Positions 1 to 8,387 of a DNA stretch of 64,000 nt are shown piece after piece. Position numbers and translations under genes: made by a program. The notes below the pieces were generated by a model, which ran no database searches, was not told the DNA's origin, and worked only from the letters and a program-made list of their open reading frames with translations. Positions within the stretch are counted from its first letter, which is position 1. Each line of letters starts with the position of its first letter. Source of the DNA: Falsiphaeobacter marinintestinus (GTDB lineage: Bacteria; Pseudomonadota; Alphaproteobacteria; Rhodobacterales; Rhodobacteraceae); the NCBI RefSeq assembly GCF_007923355.1, contig NZ_VOGO01000002.1, positions 186,001 through 250,000 of the forward strand, read 5' to 3'.

Positions 1-1409
1 GCTCACCCTTTCTGGAAATCGGCGCCACGGCGGCGCATGACATGTATGGCGATGCCGCCCCTTGCGCCGGAGTGATCGCAGGCATTGGCCGTGTGCATGG
101 GCAAGATGTCATGGTGGTCTGTAACGATGCCACCGTGAAGGGCGGCACCTATTACCCGATGACGGTTAAGAAACACCTGCGCGCTCAGGAAATCGCGGCG
201 GAATGCAACTTGCCCTGCATCTATCTGGTGGACTCGGGCGGGGCCAACCTGCCCAATCAGGACGAGGTGTTCCCCGACCGCGACCATTTTGGCCGCATCT
301 TTTATAATCAGGCCAACATGTCGGCGCGCGGCATCCCGCAGATCGCCGTGGTCATGGGGTCTTGTACCGCTGGCGGCGCTTACGTGCCTGCGATGTCGGA
401 TGTCACCATCATTGTGAAGGAACAGGGCACCATCTTTCTTGCTGGCCCGCCGCTGGTAAAGGCCGCGACTGGCGAAATCGTAACGGCCGAAGACCTTGGT
501 GGCGGTGACGTCCATACACGCCTGTCCGGTGTGGCCGACTATCTGGCCGAGGATGACGCCCATGCGCTGGCATTGGCCCGACGCGCCGTGGAATCCCTTA
601 ACCGGGGCAAACCAAAAACCGTGCAATGGCAAAACCCGGAAGAGCCCGCCTATGACCCCGAGGAAATCCTTGGCGTTGTACCCGCCGATCTGCGCACGCC
701 CTATGACATTCGCGAGGTCATCGCGCGCCTGGTCGATGGCTCGCGCTTTGACGAATTCAAACCCCGCTTTGGCGAAACCATTGTCTGCGGCTTTGCCCAT
801 GTCAAAGGTTGCCCGGTTGGCATCATCGCCAACAATGGTGTGCTGTTTTCCGAAAGTGCGCAGAAGGCGGCGCATTTCGTCGAACTCTGCTCGCAACGCC
901 ATATCCCGCTGGTGTTCCTGCAAAACATCACCGGGTTCATGGTGGGGCGGAAGTACGAAAACGAAGGCATCGCGCGGCACGGGGCCAAGATGGTCACCGC
1001 CGTGGCCACCACCAAGGTCCCCAAGATCACCATGCTGGTCGGCGGGTCGTTCGGGGCCGGGAACTATGGCATGTCAGGCCGCGCCTATCAGCCACGGTTC
1101 CTGTGGAGCTGGCCGAACTCGCGGATCAGCGTCATGGGCGGCGAACAGGCAGCCGGCGTGCTGGCCACCGTCAAACGCGACGGGATCGAACGGCAGGGCG
1201 GGCAGTGGTCGGCCGAAGAGGAGGCCGAATTCAAACGCCCGACGCTGGAGATGTTCGAACACCAGTCGCACCCGCTTTATGCATCGGCCCGGTTGTGGGA
1301 TGACGGTATCATCGATCCGCGAAAATCGCGCGATGTTCTGTCGTTGTCTTTGAGTGCCGCGCTGAATGCGCCCATCGAGGAGACGCGGTTTGGCTTGTTC
1401 CGGATGTAA
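1..1409 (+). CDS. mccB: Methylcrotonyl-CoA carboxylase beta subunit (carboxyltransferase), 5' truncated
   Basis: Carboxyltransferase half of the biotin enzyme that carboxylates 3-methylcrotonyl-CoA in leucine degradation. The frame is open from base 3, and the first residues, SPFLEIG, match the family some 80 residues into a protein of about 535 aa, so the N-terminus lies before the window. Visible family signatures are [10 protein letters not shown] (acyl-CoA/biotin binding region) and [11 protein letters not shown] near the second crotonase-like half. The next genes (mccA, HMG-CoA lyase, methylglutaconyl-CoA hydratase) form the usual liu order, which separates this from propionyl-CoA carboxylase. 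The assignment to MCC rests mainly on that context. The internal ATG at 42 is not a credible start. Confidence 0.93.
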   Translation, partial: SPFLEIGATAAHDMYGDAAPCAGVIAGIGRVHGQDVMVVCNDATVKGGTYYPMTVKKHLRAQEIAAECNLPCIYLVDSGGANLPNQDEVFPDRDHFGRIFYNQANMSARGIPQIAVVMGSCTAGGAYVPAMSDVTIIVKEQGTIFLAGPPLVKAATGEIVTAEDLGGGDVHTRLSGVADYLAEDDAHALALARRAVESLNRGKPKTVQWQNPEEPAYDPEEILGVVPADLRTPYDIREVIARLVDGSRFDEFKPRFGETIVCGFAHVKGCPVGIIANNGVLFSESAQKAAHFVELCSQRHIPLVFLQNITGFMVGRKYENEGIARHGAKMVTAVATTKVPKITMLVGGSFGAGNYGMSGRAYQPRFLWSWPNSRISVMGGEQAAGVLATVKRDGIERQGGQWSAEEEAEFKRPTLEMFEHQSHPLYASARLWDDGIIDPRKSRDVLSLSLSAALNAPIEETRFGLFRM

Positions 1410-1474
1410 GGGGGCGCTGCCCCCGCCGCCCTGTCGGGCGACTCCCCCGGGGTATTTGAAACAAGAAAGAAGCA
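1410..1474 (+). repeat. Intergenic hairpin plus spacer element, copy 1
   Basis: Directly after the mccB stop is a perfect 6-bp GC stem (GGGGGC/GCCCCC, 1410-1424), followed at 1449-1474 by GGGGTATTTGAAACAAGAAA and GAAGCA. The same spacer, with one or two changes, occurs at 3458 and 40304 and in a divergent form at 51423-51450, each time between two co-oriented genes and ending near the Shine-Dalgarno of the next gene. It is a dispersed element rather than gene-specific sequence. Confidence 0.7.
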
Positions 1475-1495
1475 TCAAGGCAGGAGAGCCTTCCC

Positions 1496-3427
1496 ATGTT
1501 TGACAAGATTCTGATTGCGAACCGCGGGGAAATTGCCTGTCGGGTTATGGAAACGGCGCAGGCCATGGGCGTGCGGTGTGTGGCGGTGCATTCCGATGTC
1601 GATGCTGGTGCCAAACATGTGGCCATGGCGGATGAAGCGGTGCACATCGGCGGGCCGGCCCCGGCGGACAGCTACCTGAAGGGCGATGTGATCATTCAGG
1701 CTGCGCTGGACACGGGCGCGCAGGCGATTCACCCCGGATATGGGTTTTTATCGGAGAATCCCGAGTTCGTGGACGCGGTCGAAGCCGCGGGTTTGACCTT
1801 TATCGGGCCGTCTGCTGATGCGATCCGGGCGATGGGACTTAAGGACGCGGCCAAGGTGCTGATGGACAAGGCCGGGGTGCCGGTCGTGCCCGGCTATCAC
1901 GGTGAAAACCAGGATCCCGAGCATCTGAGCGGGGCCGCCGACACGATTGGCTATCCTGTGCTGATCAAGGCCGTTGCGGGTGGCGGTGGTAAGGGTATGC
2001 GGCTGGTCGAGAGGTCTGAGGATTTCGCCGATGCTCTGGACAGTGCGCGCAGCGAAGCGAAGACCGCGTTTGGTAATGATGCGGTGTTGGTTGAAAAATT
2101 CGTCTCCAAACCCCGTCATATCGAAATACAGATCTTTGGCGACGGAACCCATGCGGTGCATCTGTTTGAGCGCGATTGCTCGTTGCAGCGCCGTCATCAG
2201 AAGGTGATCGAAGAGGCCCCGGCGCCGGGCATGACCGAAGACATGCGCACCGCGATGGGGCAGGCAGGCGTGCGCGCCGCCGAAGCCATCGGGTATAAAG
2301 GCGCAGGCACGGTCGAATTCATCGTGGATGCCTCGGATGGGCTGCGGGCGGATCGGTTCTGGTTCATGGAGATGAACACGCGGTTGCAGGTGGAACATCC
2401 GGTAACCGAGGCGATCACCGGCGTCGATCTGGTCGAGTGGCAGTTGCGCGTGGCTGCGGGCGAAAGCCTGCCCAAACGGCAACAGGACCTGTCGATCAAC
2501 GGCCATTCCTTTGAAGCGCGGCTGTATGCTGAAGACGTGCCTAAAGGGTTCCTGCCCGCGACGGGCACCCTGACGCATCTGACCTTTCCGACCGGGGTTC
2601 GCGCCGACAGTGGTGTGCGCAGCGGCGATACGATCAGCCCATGGTACGACCCGATGATCTCGAAAGTCATCGTGCACGGGCCGACGCGGGACGTGGCGCT
2701 GGCCCGGTTGTCGCGGGCGCTGGAGCAGACGCAGGTGGCGGGGACTGTGACGAATCTTGCCTTCCTTGGCGCACTTGCCACCCATGCGGGTTTTGCGGCA
2801 GGCGACGTTGATACGGGGCTTATCGGTCGTGATCTGGACGATCTGGTGCAGCAACCCGAGGTTCAGCCGCACCACGTGGTGGCCGCAGGCATGGCAGCAT
2901 TGGGTCTGGATACGTGCGAGACCGCCGATGGATTTTCGCTTTGGGAGCCTCTTGTTCAGAGCGTCACGCTGGATTGGACCGGAGAGCCGGAGCGGATTGA
3001 CCTTAGGGTCGATACTGCAGACCGGCAACGCTGGACCGTTCAGGGTCATGACCTGACCGTTGAACGCCGTGGCGGCGCATGGCGGACCGACGGAAACGCG
3101 TTACCAATGACGTCAATTGCGGATTCGGTGGTGACGGTGTTCGATGGGTATGGTCTTGTGGTTCATGTGCAGGACCCGCTGGACCGCGATACCAGCGCCG
3201 GCGGGGATAGCAACGTGATCGTGGCGCCAATGCCGGGACTGGTGAAAGCCGTGTTCGCGACAGCGGGGCAGGCGGTGAGCGAGGGGGATCGGTTGGCTGT
3301 GCTTGAGGCGATGAAGATGGAACATGCCCTTCTGGCTGCCCGTGACGGGATCGTGGCCGAGGTGCTGACCGAAGCAGGCGCGCAGGTTGAAGCTGGCGCA
3401 GCTTTGGTCCGGCTTGAAGACGACTGA
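1496..3427 (+). CDS. mccA: Methylcrotonyl-CoA carboxylase alpha subunit (biotin carboxylase + BCCP)
   Basis: ATP-dependent carboxylation of the protein-bound biotin, which is then used by MccB. The 643-aa protein has the N-terminal biotin carboxylase domain (FDKILIANRGEIACR), the ATP-grasp glycine-rich loop (KAVAGGGGKGMR, about residues 159-170), the C-terminal biotin-carboxylase signature around VEHPVTEAITG, an MCC-type linker, and a C-terminal biotinyl domain. The biotin site EAMKM places the modified lysine at about residue 607. The start is supported by AGGAGAG about 10 nt upstream. Length and domain order fit MCC/acetyl/propionyl carboxylase alpha chains. The biotin would be attached by BirA, also in this window at 26.5 kb. 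Confidence 0.95.
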   Translation: MFDKILIANRGEIACRVMETAQAMGVRCVAVHSDVDAGAKHVAMADEAVHIGGPAPADSYLKGDVIIQAALDTGAQAIHPGYGFLSENPEFVDAVEAAGLTFIGPSADAIRAMGLKDAAKVLMDKAGVPVVPGYHGENQDPEHLSGAADTIGYPVLIKAVAGGGGKGMRLVERSEDFADALDSARSEAKTAFGNDAVLVEKFVSKPRHIEIQIFGDGTHAVHLFERDCSLQRRHQKVIEEAPAPGMTEDMRTAMGQAGVRAAEAIGYKGAGTVEFIVDASDGLRADRFWFMEMNTRLQVEHPVTEAITGVDLVEWQLRVAAGESLPKRQQDLSINGHSFEARLYAEDVPKGFLPATGTLTHLTFPTGVRADSGVRSGDTISPWYDPMISKVIVHGPTRDVALARLSRALEQTQVAGTVTNLAFLGALATHAGFAAGDVDTGLIGRDLDDLVQQPEVQPHHVVAAGMAALGLDTCETADGFSLWEPLVQSVTLDWTGEPERIDLRVDTADRQRWTVQGHDLTVERRGGAWRTDGNALPMTSIADSVVTVFDGYGLVVHVQDPLDRDTSAGGDSNVIVAPMPGLVKAVFATAGQAVSEGDRLAVLEAMKMEHALLAARDGIVAEVLTEAGAQVEAGAALVRLEDD

Positions 3428-3457
3428 TCGGTTGCCTGATCCTGCGCGGTGGGATCT

Positions 3458-3486
3458 GGGTATTTGGAACAAGAAAGAAGCAGGAG
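3458..3486 (+). repeat. Intergenic spacer element, copy 2
   Basis: GGGTATTTGGAACAAGAAAG continues into AAGCAGGAG. All 29 nt are identical to copy 3 at 40304-40332, more than 36 kb away. Its last five bases are the Shine-Dalgarno of the HMG-CoA lyase gene. The GC-rich hairpin that precedes the other copies is weak here. Confidence 0.75.
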
Positions 3487-3493
3487 AGCAGCG

Positions 3494-4348
3494 ATGTCAG
3501 ACCGGGTCGAGATCTTTGAAGTGGGCCCGCGCGACGGGCTGCAGAATGAACAGCGCGATATTCCGGTAGCGGAAAAGATTGCGCTGATCGATTGCCTGAG
3601 CCAGGCCGGGTTTTCCCGTATCGAATGCGCCAGCTTCGTCAGCCCGAAATGGGTCCCGCAAATGGCCGGTTCGGCGGAGGTCCTGGCCGGCATCACCCGC
3701 GCACCAGGGGTCCGCTATGCGGCACTGACACCCAACATGCGCGGTTATGAGGATGCGCTGGCAGCAAAGGCTGATGAGATCGCGGTGTTTACCTCGGCCA
3801 GCGAAGGGTTTTCCAAGGCCAATGTGAACGCGACGATTGCCGAGACGATTGAACGGTTCAAACCGATTTTGGCGGCGGCCCGGCATATCGACCTGCCGGT
3901 GCGCGGTTATGTGTCATGTGTGACCGACTGCCCCTATGATGGGCCGACCCCGCCGGACAAGGTCGCCGAAGTGGCCGATCTCCTGTTCGGTCTTGGCTGT
4001 TACGAGATCTCGCTGGGCGACACGCTGGGCCATGCAACACCTGACAGTGTGGCACGGATGTTGCTTGCAGTGCGCGAGCGAATGCCCGCGACGCGGTTGG
4101 CCGGGCATTTTCACAATACTGCGGGACGGGCGCTGGCCAATATTGATGCCTCGCTCAGCCTTGGTGTGCGGGTGTTTGATGCGGCTGTTGGCGGTCTGGG
4201 CGGGTGTCCCTATGCGCCGGGGGCGGCGGGCAATGTTGCGACCGAAGCCGTACAGGCACATCTGGAGCGGTTGGGCTATGAGACCGGGTTGGACGCCAGT
4301 GTTCTGGAAGAGGCTGCCGGAATGGCCCGGGCCATGCGCGCGGGATAA
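3494..4348 (+). CDS. mvaB: Hydroxymethylglutaryl-CoA lyase
   Basis: Cleaves HMG-CoA to acetyl-CoA and acetoacetate, the last step of leucine catabolism. The 284-aa protein is a DRE-TIM aldolase-fold enzyme with the N-terminal EVGPRDGLQNE motif (metal and substrate binding) and the family signature GLGGCPYAPGAAGN, whose cysteine (about residue 238) is the catalytic thiol. HFHN near residue 205 supplies metal-binding histidines. The start chosen is the ATG at 3494, preceded by AGGAG within the repeat element; a longer frame upstream would translate the repeat. It is co-oriented with mccA and the hydratase. Confidence 0.95.
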   Translation: MSDRVEIFEVGPRDGLQNEQRDIPVAEKIALIDCLSQAGFSRIECASFVSPKWVPQMAGSAEVLAGITRAPGVRYAALTPNMRGYEDALAAKADEIAVFTSASEGFSKANVNATIAETIERFKPILAAARHIDLPVRGYVSCVTDCPYDGPTPPDKVAEVADLLFGLGCYEISLGDTLGHATPDSVARMLLAVRERMPATRLAGHFHNTAGRALANIDASLSLGVRVFDAAVGGLGGCPYAPGAAGNVATEAVQAHLERLGYETGLDASVLEEAAGMARAMRAG

Positions 4349-4386
4349 ACCCGCTAGCCGGACAAGAGATCAAAGAGAGAAGAGCT

Positions 4387-5175
4387 ATGTTTGAGACACT
4401 GACCGTCGAAACGGACACCCGTGGCGTGGCCACCCTGTCGATGAACCGGCCCGATAAGCACAACGCGATGTCCGCACAGATGATTGCCGATCTTGCGGCT
4501 GCGGCGGCGCAACTGGGCGCGGATGATGCCGTACGTGTGGTCGTCTTGACCGGCATCGGCAAAAGCTTTTGTGCCGGGGGCGATCTGGCCTGGATGAAGG
4601 ATCAGATGCAGGTCGATCCGCGCACCCGGGCCCGCGAGGCTGGCGGGTTAGCGCGCGCCTTGCAGGCATTGAACACCCTGCCCAAGCCCGTGATCGGCGC
4701 AATTCAGGGCAACGCCTTTGGCGGTGGTATCGGGCTGGTCAGTATTTGCGATGTGGCCATCGGAGCGGATCACCTGAAGATGGGCCTGACCGAAACCCGG
4801 CTGGGTTTGATCCCGGCAACCATCGGGCCCTATGTCATTGCTCGTATGGGCGAGGCCAAGGCGCGGCGCGTGTTCATGTCGGCGCGTCTGTTCGGGGCGG
4901 AAGAGGCTGTGAAACTGGACCTGCTGGCGGGAATCGTTCCAGCAGAGCAACTTGCCGACGCGATCGAGGCCGAAGTCGTGCCATATCTGTCCTGCGCCCC
5001 TGGGGCCGTGGCCGCTGCCAAAGCGCTGACCCGGCGGTTGGGCCCAGTTATCGACGACGCGACAATCGAACACACGATCGGCGAACTTGTGGCCCGCTGG
5101 GAAGGCGATGAAGCGCCCGAAGGGATTGATGCTTTCTTTGCTAAACGCAAGCCTGTGTGGCAGCGGGAAAGCTGA
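4387..5175 (+). CDS. liuC: Enoyl-CoA hydratase, probably methylglutaconyl-CoA hydratase
   Basis: Crotonase-superfamily protein of 262 aa that would hydrate 3-methylglutaconyl-CoA to HMG-CoA, linking MCC to the HMG-CoA lyase encoded just upstream. The oxyanion-hole segments are visible as SFCAGGDLAWM (about residues 60-70) and GNAFGGGIGLVSICD (about 108-122). The start has a purine-rich AGAGAGAAG upstream. The specific substrate is inferred from the liu context; the family alone would allow other short enoyl-CoAs. It is the last gene of the cluster. Confidence 0.88.
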   Translation: MFETLTVETDTRGVATLSMNRPDKHNAMSAQMIADLAAAAAQLGADDAVRVVVLTGIGKSFCAGGDLAWMKDQMQVDPRTRAREAGGLARALQALNTLPKPVIGAIQGNAFGGGIGLVSICDVAIGADHLKMGLTETRLGLIPATIGPYVIARMGEAKARRVFMSARLFGAEEAVKLDLLAGIVPAEQLADAIEAEVVPYLSCAPGAVAAAKALTRRLGPVIDDATIEHTIGELVARWEGDEAPEGIDAFFAKRKPVWQRES

Positions 5176-5203
5176 AAACAGCGGAATCAGGGCGGCCCGT
5201 AAA

Positions 5204-5229
5204 ACATAGACACATTCGCATGTGTTTTC
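5204..5229 (+). terminator. Weak hairpin/T-run after the liu cluster
   Basis: ACACAT (5210-5215) and ATGTGT (5220-5225) form a 6-bp stem with a TCGC loop, followed by TTTC. This could end the liu transcript before the nuo operon. The stem is AT-rich and short, so efficiency is doubtful. Confidence 0.35.
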
Positions 5230-5277
5230 ATGGGCCTCCTGCGGCGATTCAACCGGGATTCAATGGGCTTGGCTTGG

Positions 5278-5306
5278 TTGACGCTCTGTTATGTCGAGAG
5301 TAGAGA
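5278..5306 (+). promoter_or_regulatory. Candidate promoter of the nuo operon
   Basis: TTGACG at 5278-5283 is a good -35 match. Seventeen bases later TAGAGA is a poor -10. It lies in the 194-bp gap between liuC and nuoA and would leave a leader of roughly 60 nt. It is the best sigma-70-like match I see in the gap; there is no direct evidence of use. Confidence 0.3.
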
Positions 5307-5369
5307 TCACCTTAGTCAACACGCCAATTGACGGCGTGCGGGGGTCCGTGCGCAAGAAAGGAGCCACTC

Positions 5370-5735
5370 GTGGAAGAGCTGTTGCGGGAGTATCTCCCGA
5401 TTCTGGTGTTTCTGGCCGTTGCCATTGGTCTTGGGGCCGTTCTGATTTTGGCCGCCGTGATCGTGGCGGTGCGCAATCCGGATCCTGAGAAGGTAAGTGC
5501 CTATGAATGCGGCTTCAATGCCTTCGATGACGCGCGCATGAAGTTCGATGTTCGCTTTTATCTGGTCGCGATTCTGTTCATCATCTTTGATCTTGAGATC
5601 GCGATGCTGTTTCCCTGGGCCGTCGGGTTCAAGGATCTCAGCGCCGTCGGCTTTTGGTCGATGATGGTATTCCTGGGTGTGCTGACCATCGGCTTTGCCT
5701 ATGAATGGAAGAAAGGGGCGCTCGAATGGGAGTGA
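5370..5735 (+). CDS. nuoA: NADH-quinone oxidoreductase subunit A
   Basis: Small membrane subunit of proton-pumping complex I, near the quinone site. The protein has 121 aa with three hydrophobic segments and the conserved AYECGF and [15 protein letters not shown] motifs. The start is a GTG at 5370 with AAAGGAG about 7 nt upstream; a longer frame from 5328 lacks a ribosome site and adds an unrelated leader. Its end overlaps the start of nuoB. First gene of a 21-kb operon. Confidence 0.96.
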   Translation: MEELLREYLPILVFLAVAIGLGAVLILAAVIVAVRNPDPEKVSAYECGFNAFDDARMKFDVRFYLVAILFIIFDLEIAMLFPWAVGFKDLSAVGFWSMMVFLGVLTIGFAYEWKKGALEWE

Positions 5736-6259
5736 TCACCGGAGCCAATACGGCCGGGGCCGATAAAGAAGTCGCGACTCAGGCGCTGAACGCCGAGCTG
5801 CAGGACAAAGGGTTCCTGCTGACCTCTTCCGAAGACATCATCAACTGGGCACGCACCGGTAGCCTGCACTGGATGACATTTGGTCTGGCTTGTTGTGCGG
5901 TTGAAATGATGCACACCTCGATGCCGCGCTATGACGCCGAACGCTTCGGGATCGCACCGCGCGCGTCTCCGCGTCAGTCGGACGTGATGATTGTGGCTGG
6001 CACCCTGACCAACAAGATGGCCCCGGCCTTGCGCAAGGTTTACGATCAGATGCCCGAGCCGCGGTATGTGATCTCGATGGGGTCCTGCGCCAATGGTGGG
6101 GGGTACTATCACTACAGCTATTCCGTGGTGCGTGGCTGTGACCGCATCGTGCCGGTTGATATTTATGTCCCGGGCTGCCCGCCGACTGCCGAAGCATTGC
6201 TGTATGGCCTGATGCAATTGCAGCGTAAAATGCGCCGGACCGGCACAATCGTGCGCTGA
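5726..6259 (+). CDS. nuoB: NADH-quinone oxidoreductase subunit B
   Basis: Carries the terminal [4Fe-4S] cluster N2, which passes electrons to quinone. The four ligands are visible in [21 protein letters not shown] and [10 protein letters not shown]. The 177-aa length fits the family. I choose ATG 5726, which overlaps the nuoA stop by 10 nt; an in-frame ATG at 5705 would add seven residues encoded inside nuoA. The N-terminal ~30 residues are variable and probably lie on the cytoplasmic face. Confidence 0.96.
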   Translation: MGVITGANTAGADKEVATQALNAELQDKGFLLTSSEDIINWARTGSLHWMTFGLACCAVEMMHTSMPRYDAERFGIAPRASPRQSDVMIVAGTLTNKMAPALRKVYDQMPEPRYVISMGSCANGGGYYHYSYSVVRGCDRIVPVDIYVPGCPPTAEALLYGLMQLQRKMRRTGTIVR

Positions 6260-6273
6260 GGAGAGACCAGAAG

Positions 6274-6891
6274 ATGAGCGAAGCACTCAAAGAACTGGGC
6301 ACGCATATCGAACTCAAGCGCCCTGATTGCGTTCTGGGCTGGGATGTCACCCATGGCGAGCTGAACGTCGATGTGGCGCTGGGCAATATTGCCGGGTTCA
6401 TCGAATTTCTGAAAACCGATGCGACCTGCAAGTTTTCGTCCCTGGTGGACATCACCGCCGTCGATTACCCTGAACGTGCCAAGCGTTTTGATGTCGTCTA
6501 TCATTTTCTGTCGATGTATCAGAACCACCGCATCCGCCTGCGGGTGGCCGTGCGCGAAGAAGACATGGTGCCGTCGATCACCGATATTCATCCCTCGGCC
6601 AACTGGTTCGAACGCGAAGTGTTCGACATGTTCGGCATCCTGTTCTCGGGTCACCCTGACCTGCGTCGTTTGCTGACCGATTACGGATTTCGCGGCTACC
6701 CGTTGCGCAAGGATTTCCCGACCACCGGCTATACCGAAGTACGCTATGACGAAGTTGAAAAACGCGTCGTGTATGAACCGGTCAACCTGGTTCAGGAATA
6801 TCGTCAGTTCGACTTCATGAGCCCGTGGGAAGGGGCCGAATACATCCTTCCCGGTGACGAGAAAACCGACGAGAAATCGGGGGCGAAGTAA
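6274..6891 (+). CDS. nuoC: NADH-quinone oxidoreductase subunit C
   Basis: Peripheral-arm 30-kDa subunit of complex I, here separate from NuoD. The 205-aa protein shows the family block ITAVDYPER, then YHFLSMYQN, and the signature [12 protein letters not shown] followed by [14 protein letters not shown]. It has GGAG 11 nt before the ATG. The stop codon overlaps the ATG of the next small gene (TAATG). Confidence 0.96.
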   Translation: MSEALKELGTHIELKRPDCVLGWDVTHGELNVDVALGNIAGFIEFLKTDATCKFSSLVDITAVDYPERAKRFDVVYHFLSMYQNHRIRLRVAVREEDMVPSITDIHPSANWFEREVFDMFGILFSGHPDLRRLLTDYGFRGYPLRKDFPTTGYTEVRYDEVEKRVVYEPVNLVQEYRQFDFMSPWEGAEYILPGDEKTDEKSGAK

Positions 6892-7064
6892 TGGAAATGC
6901 TGATCTGGCTTATCGTTGCGGCTGCCACGATCATTCCGATGCTGAAACTGCTTCCGCATTTCGGCATCAATAAATACTGGGCCATTGGCTGTGTCCTTCC
7001 GGTTATCACAATTGTGCTGATCTGGATGATGGCCATGAAGCTGCAAGAGATGGAGACACGGTGA
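6891..7064 (+). CDS. 57-aa membrane peptide between nuoC and nuoD
   Basis: An open frame begins [16 protein letters not shown] and ends LQEMETR. It contains two hydrophobic segments (about residues 4-20 and 29-48) separated by [12 protein letters not shown], so a two-helix hairpin is likely. It overlaps nuoC by one base (TAATG) and nuoD by three (TGATG), which is tight translational coupling on both sides and strong evidence that it is translated. I do not recognise a named family. A small complex I accessory or assembly peptide is an inference from position only. Confidence 0.75.
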   Translation: MEMLIWLIVAAATIIPMLKLLPHFGINKYWAIGCVLPVITIVLIWMMAMKLQEMETR

Positions 7065-8287
7065 TGGACGGCTCGAAATTCGATGACGGCAGCTCCGACG
7101 CCCTGAGCGGCGAACAGAAGATCCGCAACTTCAACATCAACTTCGGGCCTCAGCACCCGGCAGCCCACGGCGTGCTGCGCATGGTGCTTGAGCTTGATGG
7201 CGAAATCGTCGAACGCGCTGACCCGCATATTGGCCTGCTGCACCGTGGCACCGAAAAGCTGATGGAAAGCCGCACGTACCTGCAGAACCTGCCGTATTTC
7301 GACCGTCTCGACTATGTGGCGCCGATGAATCAGGAACATGCCTGGTGTCTGGCCATCGAACGGCTGACAGGGGTCGAAGTGCCCCGCCGTGCATCGCTGA
7401 TCCGCGTGCTCTACAGCGAAATCGGCCGCATTCTGAACCACCTTTTGAACGTCACCACGCAGGCCATGGACGTGGGCGCGCTGACCCCGCCGCTCTGGGG
7501 CTTTGAAGAGCGTGAAAAGCTGATGATCTTTTACGAACGCGCCTGTGGCGCGCGTCTGCACGCGGCTTATTTCCGACCCGGCGGTGTCCATCAGGATCTG
7601 CCGCCCGACCTGCTGGACGATATCGAAACGTGGAGCCACGAGTTCCCGACCGTTCTGGACGACATTGACGGGCTGCTGACCGAAAACCGGATCTTCAAAC
7701 AGCGCAACGCCCTGATCGGCGTCGTGACCGAAGAAGAAATCCTTGAATACGGCTTCTCGGGCGTCATGGTGCGCGGATCGGGCTTGGCGTGGGATCTGCG
7801 TCGCGCGCAGCCTTACGAATGCTACGACGAATTCGACTTTGAAATTCCGATCGGCAAGAACGGCGACTGCTATGATCGCTATCTGGTCCGCATGGAAGAA
7901 ATGCGCCAGTCACTGCTGATCATCCGTCAAGCCATCGCCAAGATCCGCGATTGCCCCGGTGACGTTCTGGCGCGCGGCAAGATCACACCGCCCAAGCGCG
8001 GCGACATGAAGACCTCGATGGAAAGCCTGATCCACCACTTCAAGCTCTACACCGAAGGCTTTCATGTTCCGGCGGGCGAAGTTTATGCTGCGGTCGAGGC
8101 TCCGAAGGGCGAATTTGGCGTCTATCTGGTGGCCGACGGCACCAACAAACCTTACCGCGCCAAACTGCGCGCGCCGGGCTATCTGCACCTGCAGGCGATG
8201 GATCACGTCGCCAAGGGGCACCAGCTGGCCGACGTTGCCGCGATTATCGGAACCATGGACATCGTTTTCGGAGAAGTTGACAGGTGA
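7064..8287 (+). CDS. nuoD: NADH-quinone oxidoreductase subunit D
   Basis: 49-kDa subunit that forms the quinone pocket together with NuoB. It has 407 aa with the family signatures [14 protein letters not shown] and [12 protein letters not shown] near the N-terminus, [11 protein letters not shown] about residue 83, and the C-terminal [11 protein letters not shown] and [18 protein letters not shown]. The ATG at 7064 overlaps the stop of the preceding small gene; a GTG at 7061 one codon earlier is possible but less economical. The 17 acidic residues before IRNFNIN are variable in the family. Confidence 0.97.
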   Translation: MDGSKFDDGSSDALSGEQKIRNFNINFGPQHPAAHGVLRMVLELDGEIVERADPHIGLLHRGTEKLMESRTYLQNLPYFDRLDYVAPMNQEHAWCLAIERLTGVEVPRRASLIRVLYSEIGRILNHLLNVTTQAMDVGALTPPLWGFEEREKLMIFYERACGARLHAAYFRPGGVHQDLPPDLLDDIETWSHEFPTVLDDIDGLLTENRIFKQRNALIGVVTEEEILEYGFSGVMVRGSGLAWDLRRAQPYECYDEFDFEIPIGKNGDCYDRYLVRMEEMRQSLLIIRQAIAKIRDCPGDVLARGKITPPKRGDMKTSMESLIHHFKLYTEGFHVPAGEVYAAVEAPKGEFGVYLVADGTNKPYRAKLRAPGYLHLQAMDHVAKGHQLADVAAIIGTMDIVFGEVDR

Positions 8288-8387
8288 CCACACTGCGCGT
8301 GACAGGCCAGATGCTTGCGCGTGAAACAACGCAATTCACGATCATTTTGGCCGGCATTCGGCCAGAACCGGGTACGAGACGTAATCC
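8288..8387 (+). other. Gap with hairpin between nuoD and the sulfotransferase-like gene
   Basis: At 8348-8364 the sequence TGGCCG-GCATT-CGGCCA forms a 6-bp GC-rich stem without a T-run. It could act as an mRNA processing or stability structure inside the operon. No reading frame of note is present. Confidence 0.4.

Noticed and set aside
1748-3049. 433-residue minus-strand frame inside mccA
   Set aside because: Shadow of a biotin carboxylase reading frame in GC-rich DNA.
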